A stretch of 53,342 bases of DNA from an uncultured Opitutales bacterium (GCA_900545715.1 URAJ01000012.1:1-53342), one strand, 5' to 3'. Shown: positions 18,110-26,807, numbered from the stretch's first letter. Notes: generated by a model not told the origin, from the sequence alone. Numbers and translations are program-made.

Positions 18110-19489
18110 ATGACAAGGGCACAGTTTTTGGGGCTTCTGCTCTCCGCCGCGTCCCTTCCGGCGCGTGCGGAGTGCGGCGTCTATTGCGCCAGGCGATACG
18201 GAGCGAAGGCCGACGGAAAGTCCGACGACACGCGCGCGATACAGGCGGCGATAGACGCCGCGGCGAAAAGCGGCGGCGGAATAGTGAGGCTTTCGGGCGG
18301 GGTTTTTCTATCGGGCACGGTTTATCTGCGCGACAATATAGGCCTTGAAATCCTCCCGGGCGCGAAGCTGAAGGCCTCCGCGGACAAAAACCTCTACAAC
18401 CGCGACGACTTCTGCCCGCAGAACGCGGCGATAAAGTCCGAACGCGCTTCCGGCGCGCATTTGCTTGTGGCGCTCGAGGCCGAAAACGTTTCCGTCTTCG
18501 GCGGCGGCGAAATAGACGGAAGCGGCCTCGATTTCTGGATGCAGGTGCCGGAAAACGCTTCCGTAAAATTTCCGCGGAAATTTGCGTATCCGCGGTGGCG
18601 CCCCGGGCAGATGCTGTTCTTCTGCGAGTGCCGCGGCGTGTCCGTCCGGAACGTGCGGCTTTCAAACGCCCCGTTTTGGACCTGCTTCTTCCACGGGTGT
18701 TCGGACGTTTTCGCGTCCGGACTGTCGATAAAAAACGATCCGCGCGGGCACAACAACGACGGCATAGACATAGACTCGTGCTCGCGGGCGGTTGTGAGCG
18801 GATGCTCGATTTCCACCGAGGACGACTGCATAACCGTGCGGGCGAATCCCTCCCGCCTGAAAAACGCAAACGCTCCGTGCGAGGACGTGGCGATTTCCGG
18901 ATGCGTTCTCCAGTCGACGTGCAACGGCGTCCGGATAGGGGTTGGCAGCGGCCGCATACGCCGGTGCTCGATAGACAACATAATTGTCAAAAACACCTTT
19001 CAGGGGATTTCTTTCATCGGCGCCTACCACGGCAGGGGCGGAGCCCAAATAGAGGACGTCCGCATTTCCGACGCGCTGATACGGGCGATGAGGCCGCTGA
19101 ATATGCTTTCGGACAGCTTTAATTGGGGCAAGAGCGGCGCGAAGGCGTCCATAAGGAATGTGGCGTTTTCCGACTGTTCGTTCGGCGGGGACAGGTCGAG
19201 CATAATCGCCGGCCATCTCGAAAAAAACATATCCGGCATAACTTTCAGGAATTGCGACTTCGAGATGTCGGGCGGGGGCGCGATACCGAAGAATCCCGTG
19301 CGGGTCCGCAACTTGGAGGATTGGAAGAAAAACGGCGACTGCGTTCCCGCGGCGATTATGCTGCGGTACGCGAAAGACATTTTGTTCGACGGCTGCCGCC
19401 TGAAAACTTCCGGCGCGGATTCCCCGTGGAAGGAGGCGGTGGACGCGTTCGGCGTGGAAAACTGCGAATTCCGAAATTGCCTTTTTTGA
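18110..19489 (+). CDS. Exported GH28-like (polygalacturonase-type) beta-helix enzyme
   Basis: 459 residues, last gene of the esterase operon, 5 bases after copy 4. Signal peptide about 1-20 (ending ARA). The N-terminus YGAKADGKSDDTRAIQAAID (30-49) is the usual entry of GH28/pectate-lyase superfamily helices. NNDGIDID (215-222) and EDDC (237-240) match the GH28 catalytic Asp motifs. The usual GHG motif is not found; the equivalent place reads CNGVRIGVGSG (271-281). There are many Cys, suggesting disulphides. It probably hydrolyses an acidic plant polysaccharide after de-acetylation by the four upstream esterases. A catalytically altered relative cannot be excluded because the supporting His is missing. 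Confidence 0.75.
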   Translation: MTRAQFLGLLLSAASLPARAECGVYCARRYGAKADGKSDDTRAIQAAIDAAAKSGGGIVRLSGGVFLSGTVYLRDNIGLEILPGAKLKASADKNLYNRDDFCPQNAAIKSERASGAHLLVALEAENVSVFGGGEIDGSGLDFWMQVPENASVKFPRKFAYPRWRPGQMLFFCECRGVSVRNVRLSNAPFWTCFFHGCSDVFASGLSIKNDPRGHNNDGIDIDSCSRAVVSGCSISTEDDCITVRANPSRLKNANAPCEDVAISGCVLQSTCNGVRIGVGSGRIRRCSIDNIIVKNTFQGISFIGAYHGRGGAQIEDVRISDALIRAMRPLNMLSDSFNWGKSGAKASIRNVAFSDCSFGGDRSSIIAGHLEKNISGITFRNCDFEMSGGGAIPKNPVRVRNLEDWKKNGDCVPAAIMLRYAKDILFDGCRLKTSGADSPWKEAVDAFGVENCEFRNCLF

Positions 19490-19504
19490 CGCTCGGGGTG
19501 CAAA

Positions 19505-19534
19505 AAAAAACGGGGGCTTTTGCCCCCGTTTTTT
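19505..19534. terminator. Bidirectional terminator between GH28-like and ADP-ribosylglycohydrolase-like genes
   Basis: A 7-bp stem CGGGGGC/GCCCCCG (19511-19517 and 19522-19528) with a 4-base loop is flanked by A9 on the left and T6 on the right. It can therefore end transcription from both converging genes. Confidence 0.9.
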
Positions 19535-19545
19535 ACACTGCGCGC

Positions 19546-21084
19546 CTATTTTTTCTCGGAGTAAATTCTCAGGTATCCGAAAAATTCCGGAAAGCCCTTT
19601 TTGGCGTTTGCGAGCTTTAATTCAAGCTTGTGTTTCCCGTTTGCAATGTCGCGCTCTGCGAATATGAAATCGCGCTCGTTCCGATATTTCTCCGTAAAGA
19701 ATTTTGCCGTGCGGACTTTTTTGCCGTCGAGAACCACTTCAATCTCGCCCGCAAAACCCTTCTGTTTTTGGGCGTTTGCAAAAGCCTTAAACGCCTTTGA
19801 AAACTCCGCGCTTGGGTATAGTACGGCGCCGCGGCCCTCGAATTCCACGACTGTCGAGCCTGCGAGCTTTACCGGGATATTTTTCGACGAAACCTCGTTT
19901 GCCGACGGCGCGTCCTCTTCAAGCGGCAATTCCGCCAGCGGTTGCGCGGAAACCATTATTTTATCGCCTTCAAAATCCGCCCCGTTTGCTTCCAACACGG
20001 CAAGGGCTTGTTTGAGGCTTGTGGAGTAAACCTTTTCGGGGGAATACGAAGTCCCCATAAAGAGTTTGTCGCGGCTTTTTTCGAGGGGTTTCCTGAACTT
20101 TTCGGGTATTTTTGAATATCCGAGCGACGTGGCAAGTATTCCGCCGGCGCTCGCGGGATTGCAGTCTGAGTCTAGCCCGCAGCGCATTGAAATGTCTATG
20201 GTTTTTTCAAAATCGCCGTCGCCGTACAGCAGCCCGATAAGTATGTAGGCGCAATTATTGGGGGCGTGGATATCGCGGCTGCCAAAGTTGGCGTCGTGGG
20301 TTTTTACGTACTTGTCCTCAAACTTCTGCCATGCTTGTTTCCAGTCTTTCGGGTTTTGTTTGTGCCATTCGATAATGTCGGACATCATTTTTCTGGTGCG
20401 GCTCTCGGCCGGCACTACTTTCAGTGCCTCGGTAACCACAAATTCCATATCGTTTGAGACGAATGCAATGGAGTACATTGCCGCAACGTATGCCCCGCAA
20501 TAGAATCCGTCGTTGGAATTTATCGAGCGACCCGCCGGCTCCGCGAATTTTACGGCAACGTTCGGCATTGCGGGCGACATAAGCCCGGCGTAGTCGGACT
20601 CTATCTGAAAGTCTATATCATTGTACATCGGGTTGATTTTCCATGAGGTCGGCTCTCCGCGCTGGAAGCCGTCGAGCCATGCGAAACGCAGCGCCCTGTT
20701 TGCCGCCCAAAGCTCGTATGTCGAGCCACCCACGGCGCGCTGGAACTCGATTCTTGGAGCATTAAACCCAAAGCGCTCGAAGACGTCCATAAAGGTGATG
20801 TCGAGGTACAGGTCGTCGTACAGGCCGCCGAAAATCCCGGTGGTAATCGGGCGGTTTTCGTCCCAATTTATTTTTACGTCGTCGGGTATCATTTTTTGCC
20901 TGTACCTAAATTCGGTTGGCCCGCCGTAAGTGCAGCCGATTATTTGTCCGGCCCAGCCGCCTTTGATTTTGTCGGCGAGTTCGCTTTTGCTGAGTTCAAG
21001 TTTTTTTTCGGTGCAGGCGGCAAGTGCAAAGAATGCCGATATGGTCGCTGCTACAGTAAGTGTAATCTTACTTATTTTTTTCAT
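19546..21084 (-). CDS. ADP-ribosylglycohydrolase-fold lipoprotein
   Basis: 512 residues with a lipoprotein signal: basic MKK start, hydrophobic core, lipobox LAAC with Cys 24. The domain at about 30-345 resembles ADP-ribosylglycohydrolase family proteins (KIKGGWAGQIIGCTYGG near the start, DD at 90-91, CGLDSDCNPASAGG at 302-315, which match the metal-binding Asp motifs). The C-terminal 110 residues look like a beta-rich binding domain. A surface or periplasmic lipoprotein is unlikely to act on cytosolic ADP-ribosylated proteins. Similar exported proteins occur near glycan-degradation genes in other bacteria, so a sugar substrate is a reasonable inference. Its own promoter lies at 21120-21147. 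Confidence 0.75.
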   Translation of the reverse strand: MKKISKITLTVAATISAFFALAACTEKKLELSKSELADKIKGGWAGQIIGCTYGGPTEFRYRQKMIPDDVKINWDENRPITTGIFGGLYDDLYLDITFMDVFERFGFNAPRIEFQRAVGGSTYELWAANRALRFAWLDGFQRGEPTSWKINPMYNDIDFQIESDYAGLMSPAMPNVAVKFAEPAGRSINSNDGFYCGAYVAAMYSIAFVSNDMEFVVTEALKVVPAESRTRKMMSDIIEWHKQNPKDWKQAWQKFEDKYVKTHDANFGSRDIHAPNNCAYILIGLLYGDGDFEKTIDISMRCGLDSDCNPASAGGILATSLGYSKIPEKFRKPLEKSRDKLFMGTSYSPEKVYSTSLKQALAVLEANGADFEGDKIMVSAQPLAELPLEEDAPSANEVSSKNIPVKLAGSTVVEFEGRGAVLYPSAEFSKAFKAFANAQKQKGFAGEIEVVLDGKKVRTAKFFTEKYRNERDFIFAERDIANGKHKLELKLANAKKGFPEFFGYLRIYSEKK

Positions 21085-21119
21085 AGAAGTGATTAGTTTT
21101 TTTCTGAAATGTTATAAAA

Positions 21120-21147
21120 ATTATGCCGAGAAATTTTAATATGTCAA
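21120..21147 (-). promoter_or_regulatory. Promoter of the ADP-ribosylglycohydrolase-like gene
   Basis: On the minus strand: TTGACA, 16 bases, CATAAT (perfect -35, five of six -10). It sits directly after the stop of the DUF2284 gene and predicts a leader of about 28 bases before the ATG at 21084. The layout copies that of the esterase promoter at 11674. Confidence 0.7.
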
Positions 21148-21148
21148 A

Positions 21149-21691
21149 CTATGGTTCAAGAATCGCGCAGACAATGCGCAATGTTTGCGGAGTTTTGGAA
21201 GCCGTAGCCCACTCTAAATCAGCGCCAAATATTTTCTTTGCGATGGCGACAACGTCAAAGCCGAGCGATTCGAGCGACGGCCTCATAGATTCGGGGCGGG
21301 GGCAGGGTTTATTTTCAAGTCTCGCGCATTTCGGCAATGGGCAGTTCGCGCACGAGCCCCCGAGAAGTACGAGCGAGCCCGACGGAGATTTTCTGCCCAG
21401 CGCAAGGAGTTTTGGGTCTATTTCAGCCCTTGCGGCGTCGTAAATGCGCCTTATCTCCTGTTGTGAAAGCCTGCCAATGCTCGATTCGCTTGGGGGAATG
21501 TCTATTTCATATAAGAAAAGCCGGCATTGCGCAGTTTTGGAGTCTAAAATCGGCGGGAGGCTCTCGAAAGGCGGGCAAGACCACATTTTCCCGAAGTTCG
21601 GGCACGCGCGGCATAGGCCCATAAACCTATCTACGTCGCGAAAATCGGAGACGAGCTTAGAAACTGGCAGTTTATGCGTGGAAACTTTCAT
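21149..21691 (-). CDS. DUF2284 family predicted metal-binding protein
   Basis: 180 residues from ATG 21691; an in-frame ATG at 21787 would add 32 residues of Arg/Lys-rich sequence unlike the family. Cys-rich motifs define the family: LCRACPNFGKMWSCPPF near residue 25 and GGSCANCPLPKCA with a later CPRPE in the second half. These look like iron-sulfur or metal sites. The function of DUF2284 proteins is not established. A Fur-box-like sequence lies about 180 bases upstream. Confidence 0.75.
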   Translation of the reverse strand: MKVSTHKLPVSKLVSDFRDVDRFMGLCRACPNFGKMWSCPPFESLPPILDSKTAQCRLFLYEIDIPPSESSIGRLSQQEIRRIYDAARAEIDPKLLALGRKSPSGSLVLLGGSCANCPLPKCARLENKPCPRPESMRPSLESLGFDVVAIAKKIFGADLEWATASKTPQTLRIVCAILEP

Positions 21692-21868
21692 GGTCTTCGC
21701 GGGTTTGCGTTTTCTGCCGCGGGTTGTGGGGATGCGTGGGTGTTGAATTTGGAATTTTGCGGGGATAAAAATACGCGCGCAATGCATCTATGCAAAGGAA
21801 GATTTTTTTTGAAAATGCAAGTTTTTTACGCTCCGAAAATGCGCCGATTTATGGAGTTTTTGTATTAA

Positions 21869-21887
21869 GCGAATGATAATCAATTTG
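21869..21887. promoter_or_regulatory. Fur-box-like sequence
   Basis: The stretch matches 14 of 19 positions of the classical Fur consensus, with an unbroken core AATGATAATCA. It lies in the region between the DUF2284 gene (minus) and tRNA-Thr (plus), about 55 bases before the tRNA promoter. AT-rich surroundings raise the chance of a coincidental match. Confidence 0.3.
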
Positions 21888-21940
21888 TTGAGGTGTTCGT
21901 TCGCGGTTTGTTTAAAATTGAAAAAAAAAGAAAAAAAATG

Positions 21941-21969
21941 TTGACGCGCAAATATGCAAAATTCATATT
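21941..21969 (+). promoter_or_regulatory. Promoter of the tRNA-Thr-tuf unit with A-tract UP element
   Basis: TTGACG (21941-21946), 17 bases, CATATT (21964-21969). The -35 is directly preceded by two runs of A (21921-21938), a typical UP element of strong stable-RNA and translation-factor promoters. No other promoter-like sequence lies closer to the tRNA gene. Confidence 0.6.
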
Positions 21970-21984
21970 CTAACTCTTACAAAT

Positions 21985-22015
21985 AAAAAACGCCAGACAA
22001 CTGGCGGCTTTTTTG
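21985..22015 (+). terminator. Terminator-like hairpin in the tRNA-Thr-tuf leader
   Basis: Stem CGCCAG/CTGGCG (21991-21996, 22001-22006) with loop ACAA, A6 before and T6 after. By shape it is a complete bidirectional intrinsic terminator. Yet no gene on either strand ends here: the promoter lies just upstream and tRNA-Thr begins 6 bases downstream. It may act as an attenuator, as a processing or stability element, or be the remnant of a lost gene. Confidence 0.6.
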
Positions 22016-22020
22016 AGCAC

Positions 22021-22093
22021 GCCCCGGTAGCTCAGCCGGTAGAGCACGTCCTTGGTAAGGACGGGGTCGGCGGTTCAAATCCGCTCTGGGGCT
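22021..22093 (+). tRNA. tRNA-Thr (anticodon GGT)
   Basis: A full cloverleaf can be drawn: acceptor stem GCCCCGG/CTGGGGC, D-arm, anticodon stem CGTCC/GGACG with loop TTGGTAA (anticodon GGT), T-arm GGCGG-TTCAAAT-CCGCT. The 3' CCA is not encoded. It precedes tuf by 50 bases, the common tRNA-tuf arrangement, and is probably cut out of the tuf transcript. Confidence 0.95.
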
Positions 22094-22143
22094 CGCTGAA
22101 ATTAGTCATCAACAAAACCTATCAAAAGAAAACCGAAAGAACC

Positions 22144-23334
<1,191 letters not shown>

Positions 23335-23354
23335 TTCCGCACCTTAAAACCTTC

Positions 23355-23386
23355 GCCGGAAGGGCAGAAAGAGCCTTTCCGGCTTT
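23355..23386 (+). terminator. Strong hairpin after tuf
   Basis: An 11-bp stem (one G-U pair) joins 23355-23365 and 23373-23383 around a 7-base loop, 21 bases after the tuf stop. Only three T follow, so it may be a terminator helped by the T-rich stretch at 23417-23423, or an RNA 3'-end stabiliser. Confidence 0.6.
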
Positions 23387-23423
23387 GGCGTCTAACGAAA
23401 TCGCGCCCTCGAAAATTTTTTTA

Positions 23424-23451
23424 TTGACGCGGGCGCAGTTTTCGATAAAAC
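23424..23451 (+). promoter_or_regulatory. Promoter of the tRNA-Trp-secE-nusG unit
   Basis: TTGACG (23424-23429), 16 bases, TAAAAC (23446-23451), with an A/T tract (GAAAATTTTTTTA) directly upstream. The start would fall near 23458, about 12 bases before the tRNA. It resembles the tRNA-Thr promoter in its -35 and UP element. Confidence 0.5.
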
Positions 23452-23469
23452 GCAACGCTTTTTAACAAT

Positions 23470-23542
23470 AGGGGTTTAGTTCAATTGGTAGAGCAGCGGT
23501 CTCCAAAACCGCGTGTTGGGGGTTCGAGTCCCTCAGCCCCTG
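23470..23542 (+). tRNA. tRNA-Trp (anticodon CCA)
   Basis: Acceptor AGGGGTT/AGCCCCT, anticodon stem GCGGT/ACCGC with loop CTCCAAA (anticodon CCA), and T-arm stem GGGGG/CCCTC around TTCGAGT. Discriminator base G; CCA end not encoded. Its place before secE-nusG is the classical bacterial order. Confidence 0.95.
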
Positions 23543-23628
23543 TTTGCTTTAAAATAACGCCGCGCTGAAAACGCGGATTTAAAAGTCGCAAAGCCGATAA
23601 GCGCCGGAGGCGGCAACAAAATACCACA

Positions 23629-23841
23629 ATGACAAATCCATTCCGCAAAGTCAGACAATTCTATAATGAGATGGCCGTAGAGCTGAAAAAAGCTTCGTGG
23701 CCGACCCGCCCCGAACTGCTAAATTCGGTGGTTGTCGTATTTGTCGCCATAGGACTGCTTGGCGTATTTGTAAGTCTGGCGGATTTTTCAATTTACAATG
23801 TGGTCGATTTGCTGACCCAGTTTGCGAGAGGCGGAAAGTAA
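23629..23841 (+). CDS. secE: Preprotein translocase subunit SecE
   Basis: 70 residues, the short single-span form. An amphipathic N-terminal helix (FYNEMAVELKKASWPTRPE) with the family motif ELKKxSWP leads into one membrane helix (about 32-53). SecE clamps SecY in the Sec channel; secY is encoded later in this window. The stop is 4 bases before nusG. GGAGG lies rather far upstream (about 18 bases). Confidence 0.93.
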   Translation: MTNPFRKVRQFYNEMAVELKKASWPTRPELLNSVVVVFVAIGLLGVFVSLADFSIYNVVDLLTQFARGGK

Positions 23842-23845
23842 TTTT

Positions 23846-24430
23846 ATGGATTCTCCGTCCGATGACAATCGCAAATGGTACGCGGTCCAGACGCGTTCCA
23901 ATATGGAAAAAAAGGCAGTCGAGTCTTTGAAGCGCCAGATAGACATCGAAGACATGGGCGAGTATATCTCCAAAGACGATATTCTCCTGCCGACTGAAAC
24001 TGTATCCGAAATTAAAAACGGCAAGAAGAGGGTAAATACCCGCAATCTATATCCCGGATACATCTTCGTGCGCGTAAAACTTTACGACGACGATGACAAC
24101 TTCCTCGAAAAACCGTGGTACTTTGTACGCGGAATAAACGGGATAATCAATTTTATGGGCGGAGAGCGCCCGGTCGCCCTCAAAAAGGACGAAATCGAAA
24201 GAATCTTCGAACAAATCAACCAGTCCAAGGGCACCGAAAAGCCGAAAGTGAGCTTTGAGGTGGGCGAAGAGGTCAAGATAAACGACGGGCCTTTCGTAAG
24301 CCTCACGGGCAGAATCGACGAAATAGACCCCGAACGCGGAAAATTGAAGGTAAGCGTTTCGATATTCGGCAGATTCACCCCGGTGGAACTCGAATATTGG
24401 CAGGTGACAAGGGCAGAGGATTCAAAATAA
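23846..24430 (+). CDS. nusG: Transcription termination/antitermination protein NusG
   Basis: 194 residues. The NGN domain (WYAVQTRSNMEKKA, then NLYPGYIFVR and PWYFVRGINGIINFMG) is followed by the C-terminal KOW domain (about 135-190: VGEEVKINDGPFVSLTGRID). It binds RNA polymerase and links transcription to Rho or ribosomes. ATG 23846 follows a GCGGAAAG Shine-Dalgarno; an in-frame start at 23822 would overlap secE. Position between secE and rplK is standard. Confidence 0.95.
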   Translation: MDSPSDDNRKWYAVQTRSNMEKKAVESLKRQIDIEDMGEYISKDDILLPTETVSEIKNGKKRVNTRNLYPGYIFVRVKLYDDDDNFLEKPWYFVRGINGIINFMGGERPVALKKDEIERIFEQINQSKGTEKPKVSFEVGEEVKINDGPFVSLTGRIDEIDPERGKLKVSVSIFGRFTPVELEYWQVTRAEDSK

Positions 24431-24489
24431 TTTTACGCACAAATTAAATCGCACAGCCTCAGCGCGAAAAAATTCCACAGGAAAAGAAA

Positions 24490-24915
24490 ATGGCAAAGAA
24501 AGTAGTAAAACAAATTAAATTGCAGCTTCCCGCCGGCGCAGCCAATCCCGCGCCTCCAGTAGGTCCCGCGCTCGGCGCCGCAGGCGTGAACATCATGGGC
24601 TTCTGCAAAGAGTTCAATGCCCGCACTAAGGATCAGGCGGGAATGGTATTGCCCGTAGTCATATCGGTCTATCAGGACAAGTCCTTTACCTTTATTTTGA
24701 AGTCCCCGCCGGCCGCAGTTCTCCTCAAAAAGGCCGCCGGAATCGCGACTGCCAGCGCAAAGCCCAATGTTGACAAGGTCGGCAAGGTCACAAAGGCGCA
24801 AATTAAGGAAATCGTAAAAATCAAAGAAAAAGACCTCAACGCTGCAAAGCTCGAAGCCGCATGCAAAATCATCGAAGGCACGGCGCGCTCAATGGGCATT
24901 GAAGTCGTAGGCTAA
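24490..24915 (+). CDS. rplK: Ribosomal protein L11 (uL11)
   Basis: 141 residues, normal length. N-terminal domain with [20 protein letters not shown] and [14 protein letters not shown]-terminal rRNA-binding domain ending [11 protein letters not shown]11 forms the GTPase-associated centre with 23S rRNA and L10/L12. ACAGGAAAAG precedes the ATG. First ribosomal gene of the rplKAJL unit. Confidence 0.97.
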   Translation: MAKKVVKQIKLQLPAGAANPAPPVGPALGAAGVNIMGFCKEFNARTKDQAGMVLPVVISVYQDKSFTFILKSPPAAVLLKKAAGIATASAKPNVDKVGKVTKAQIKEIVKIKEKDLNAAKLEAACKIIEGTARSMGIEVVG

Positions 24916-24923
24916 ATTTCGTC

Positions 24924-24956
24924 GCCGCGTCGAGTGGAGTATCCGGTTGGCGCGGC
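24924..24956 (+). promoter_or_regulatory. Hairpin between rplK and rplA
   Basis: A 6-bp stem GCCGCG/CGCGGC (24924-24929, 24951-24956) encloses a small GGA/TCC hairpin. In many bacteria L1 binds a site in this operon's mRNA to repress rplK-rplA. Whether this hairpin carries the L1 motif could not be decided. Confidence 0.3.
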
Positions 24957-25030
24957 TAAAAATATTTTAACGCCGTAAGGCAAATTGAAAACAACCGCAC
25001 TGCATTAGCAGGAGACAAACAAAAATAGTC

Positions 25031-25717
25031 ATGGTTAAAAGAAGCAAAAGATACAAGAAGGCGGCAGAGTCGCTCGCGCAAAAGCCGGCGGCGCTCGCCG
25101 ACGCGGTGGCGACCTTGCAGTCAATGCCGAAAGCGGGCTTCGACGAAACTGTCGAGCTCTCGTTTAAACTCAATGTCGATCCCAAGCAGAGCAACCAGAT
25201 GGTTCGCGGCACGGTTCGCCTCCCCAACGGAAGCGGAAAAAAGGTCAGGGTAATAGTATTTACCGACCACGCAGACTCCGCTATCGCTGCAGGCGCCGAC
25301 AAGGCGGGCCTCGAAGACCTCATCAAGGAAATCGAAGGCGGCTGGATGGATTTTGACGTTGCTGTTGCTACAACTTCCGCAATGAAGGAAGTCCGCAAGC
25401 TCGCGCGCATACTCGGCCCCAGAGGCTTGATGCCCAATCCGAAGAGCGGCACAGTCACCGACGACATCGAATCCGCCATTAAAGAAGTTAAGGGCGGGCG
25501 CGTCGAATTTAAGATGGACAAAACCGCGAATCTTGCGGTGGTTGTCGGCAAGCGCAGCTTTACAAACGAAAAGCTTGTTGAAAACGCAAAAGCGGTTCTT
25601 TCGAGCGTAGCCGCAACTCGTCCCGAAATGATTAAGGGCAAGTTCATAAACTCCATAACAATCAGTTCGACAATGAGCCCGGGCGTGAAAGTAGCGCTCA
25701 GCGAAGTCGCAGAATAA
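25031..25717 (+). CDS. rplA: Ribosomal protein L1 (uL1)
   Basis: 228 residues, full length. MVKRSKRYKKAAESL start and the conserved LGPRGLMPNPKSGTVT core (about residues 135-150). L1 forms the mobile stalk that guides deacylated tRNA out of the E site and commonly represses its own mRNA. The nearest Shine-Dalgarno (AGGAG) is about 16 bases from the ATG, longer than optimal. Confidence 0.97.
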   Translation: MVKRSKRYKKAAESLAQKPAALADAVATLQSMPKAGFDETVELSFKLNVDPKQSNQMVRGTVRLPNGSGKKVRVIVFTDHADSAIAAGADKAGLEDLIKEIEGGWMDFDVAVATTSAMKEVRKLARILGPRGLMPNPKSGTVTDDIESAIKEVKGGRVEFKMDKTANLAVVVGKRSFTNEKLVENAKAVLSSVAATRPEMIKGKFINSITISSTMSPGVKVALSEVAE

Positions 25718-25735
25718 CGGAGGGGAACACATACA

Positions 25736-26230
25736 ATGAGACCAGAAAAAAAATATCTTCTCGACGAGGCCCGCGCGACACTCAGCGCTTCCGAACATGT
25801 TTTCTTCGTGAACTTCACGGGAGTGACTGTGGCAAATGCCGCCGATTTCCGTAAAGCTCTCGCCGAAGTCGGCGCGCAATACCACATCGCCAAAAATTCA
25901 ATCATTGCCCTCGCTGCCAAGGAGCTGAATCTCCCCGACTTCTCGGACGTCTTGCAAGGCCCCACCGGCATCATCAGCGGCGGCGAAGATCCGGCGTCAG
26001 TTGCAAAGGCCGTGGTAAACTTCTTCAAGGATCGCGAAAAGGCGACTATAAAAATCGGCATTCTCGGCGAAAAGCTCATGACGAAGGCCGACGTTGAGCA
26101 CCTCGGAAGCCTCCCGAGCCTTCCCGAATTGCGCGCTCAATTCCTGTCGCTGCTTTCGACTCCTGCAAAGCAGATGGTTCGCGTGCTATTCGTTCACGCG
26201 GAAAAGCTCGAAGGCAAAACTGCGGAATAA
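25736..26230 (+). CDS. rplJ: Ribosomal protein L10 (uL10)
   Basis: 164 residues. N-terminal rRNA-binding domain (KKYLLDEARATLSASEHVFFVNF, AKNSIIALAAKEL) and a C-terminal helix that holds L12 dimers. It starts 18 bases after rplA, leaving no room for the usual L10 leader. A structured region instead precedes rplL. Confidence 0.96.
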   Translation: MRPEKKYLLDEARATLSASEHVFFVNFTGVTVANAADFRKALAEVGAQYHIAKNSIIALAAKELNLPDFSDVLQGPTGIISGGEDPASVAKAVVNFFKDREKATIKIGILGEKLMTKADVEHLGSLPSLPELRAQFLSLLSTPAKQMVRVLFVHAEKLEGKTAE

Positions 26231-26326
26231 CCGCTCGCGGGCGCGTTGCCGCCCGCTTCCTAAAACGCATTTCCCGTGCCGCCCGCTTATCTGTCGCGGA
26301 GGCGCGGCAATTAAAAACAACTAAAA

Positions 26327-26389
26327 GGACATTCTTAGGGGGATTATCCCCTTAAATATTCCCAGCGGAATGCTAAGAGTCCAAAGGAG
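26327..26389 (+). promoter_or_regulatory. Three-way-junction RNA element at the rplL ribosome binding site
   Basis: The closing stem pairs GGAC-TCTTAG (26327-26330, 26333-26338; AT bulged) with CTAAGA-GTCC (26373-26382). Inside are hairpin GGGG-ATTAT-CCCC (26339-26351) and hairpin ATTCC-CAGC-GGAAT (26358-26371). The rplL Shine-Dalgarno AAAGGAG starts right after the stem at 26383. A further 7-bp hairpin GCGGGCG/CGCCCGC lies at 26237-26256 near the start of the 168-base gap. It could be a translational control site for L12 or a target of the L10-L12 complex; this is inference from shape and position. Confidence 0.55.
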
Positions 26390-26398
26390 AAAATCACC

Positions 26399-26776
26399 AT
26401 GGCAGACATTACAAAAGATCAGGTTATCGAATGGCTCAGCGGCCTTTCGGTTTTGGACATTGCAGCTCTCGTAAAAGAGCTCGAAGACAAATGGGGCGTT
26501 AGCGCGGCGGCTCCTGTTGCTGTTGTAGCAGGCGGTGCGGCGGCGGCTCCCGTTGAAGAAAAGGATACATTCGACGTCATTCTCAAAGCTGTTGACGCTT
26601 CGAAGAAAATCGCGGTCATTAAGGAAGTCCGCGCAATCACTTCCCTCGGCCTTGCGGACGCAAAAGCCCTCGTTGAAGGCGCTCCCAAGCCCATCAAGGA
26701 AGGCATTGCAAAGGCCGAAGCCGAAGAAATCGCCAAGAAGCTTAAAGACGCCGGCGCCGAAGTCGAAGTCAAATAA
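26399..26776 (+). CDS. rplL: Ribosomal protein L7/L12 (bL12)
   Basis: 125 residues. N-terminal dimerisation helix region ([30 protein letters not shown]), an Ala-rich hinge (about 38-52), and the C-terminal factor-binding domain ([24 protein letters not shown]). The multicopy stalk protein recruits EF-Tu and EF-G. The strong SD and the adjacent RNA structure may help make several copies per L10. Confidence 0.97.
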   Translation: MADITKDQVIEWLSGLSVLDIAALVKELEDKWGVSAAAPVAVVAGGAAAAPVEEKDTFDVILKAVDASKKIAVIKEVRAITSLGLADAKALVEGAPKPIKEGIAKAEAEEIAKKLKDAGAEVEVK

Positions 26777-26807
26777 CCGACTTTGGATTTGCAACATTAA
26801 GTCTTTC

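Noticed and set aside
18021..18869. Arg-rich 282-codon antisense frame over the GH28-like gene
   Set aside because: Extremely Arg-rich translation typical of out-of-frame reading of GC-rich coding DNA.
22021..22093. tRNA-Thr as a mobile element attachment site
   Set aside because: No partial repeat of its 3' end was found nearby and tuf follows directly, as in conserved tRNA-tuf units.
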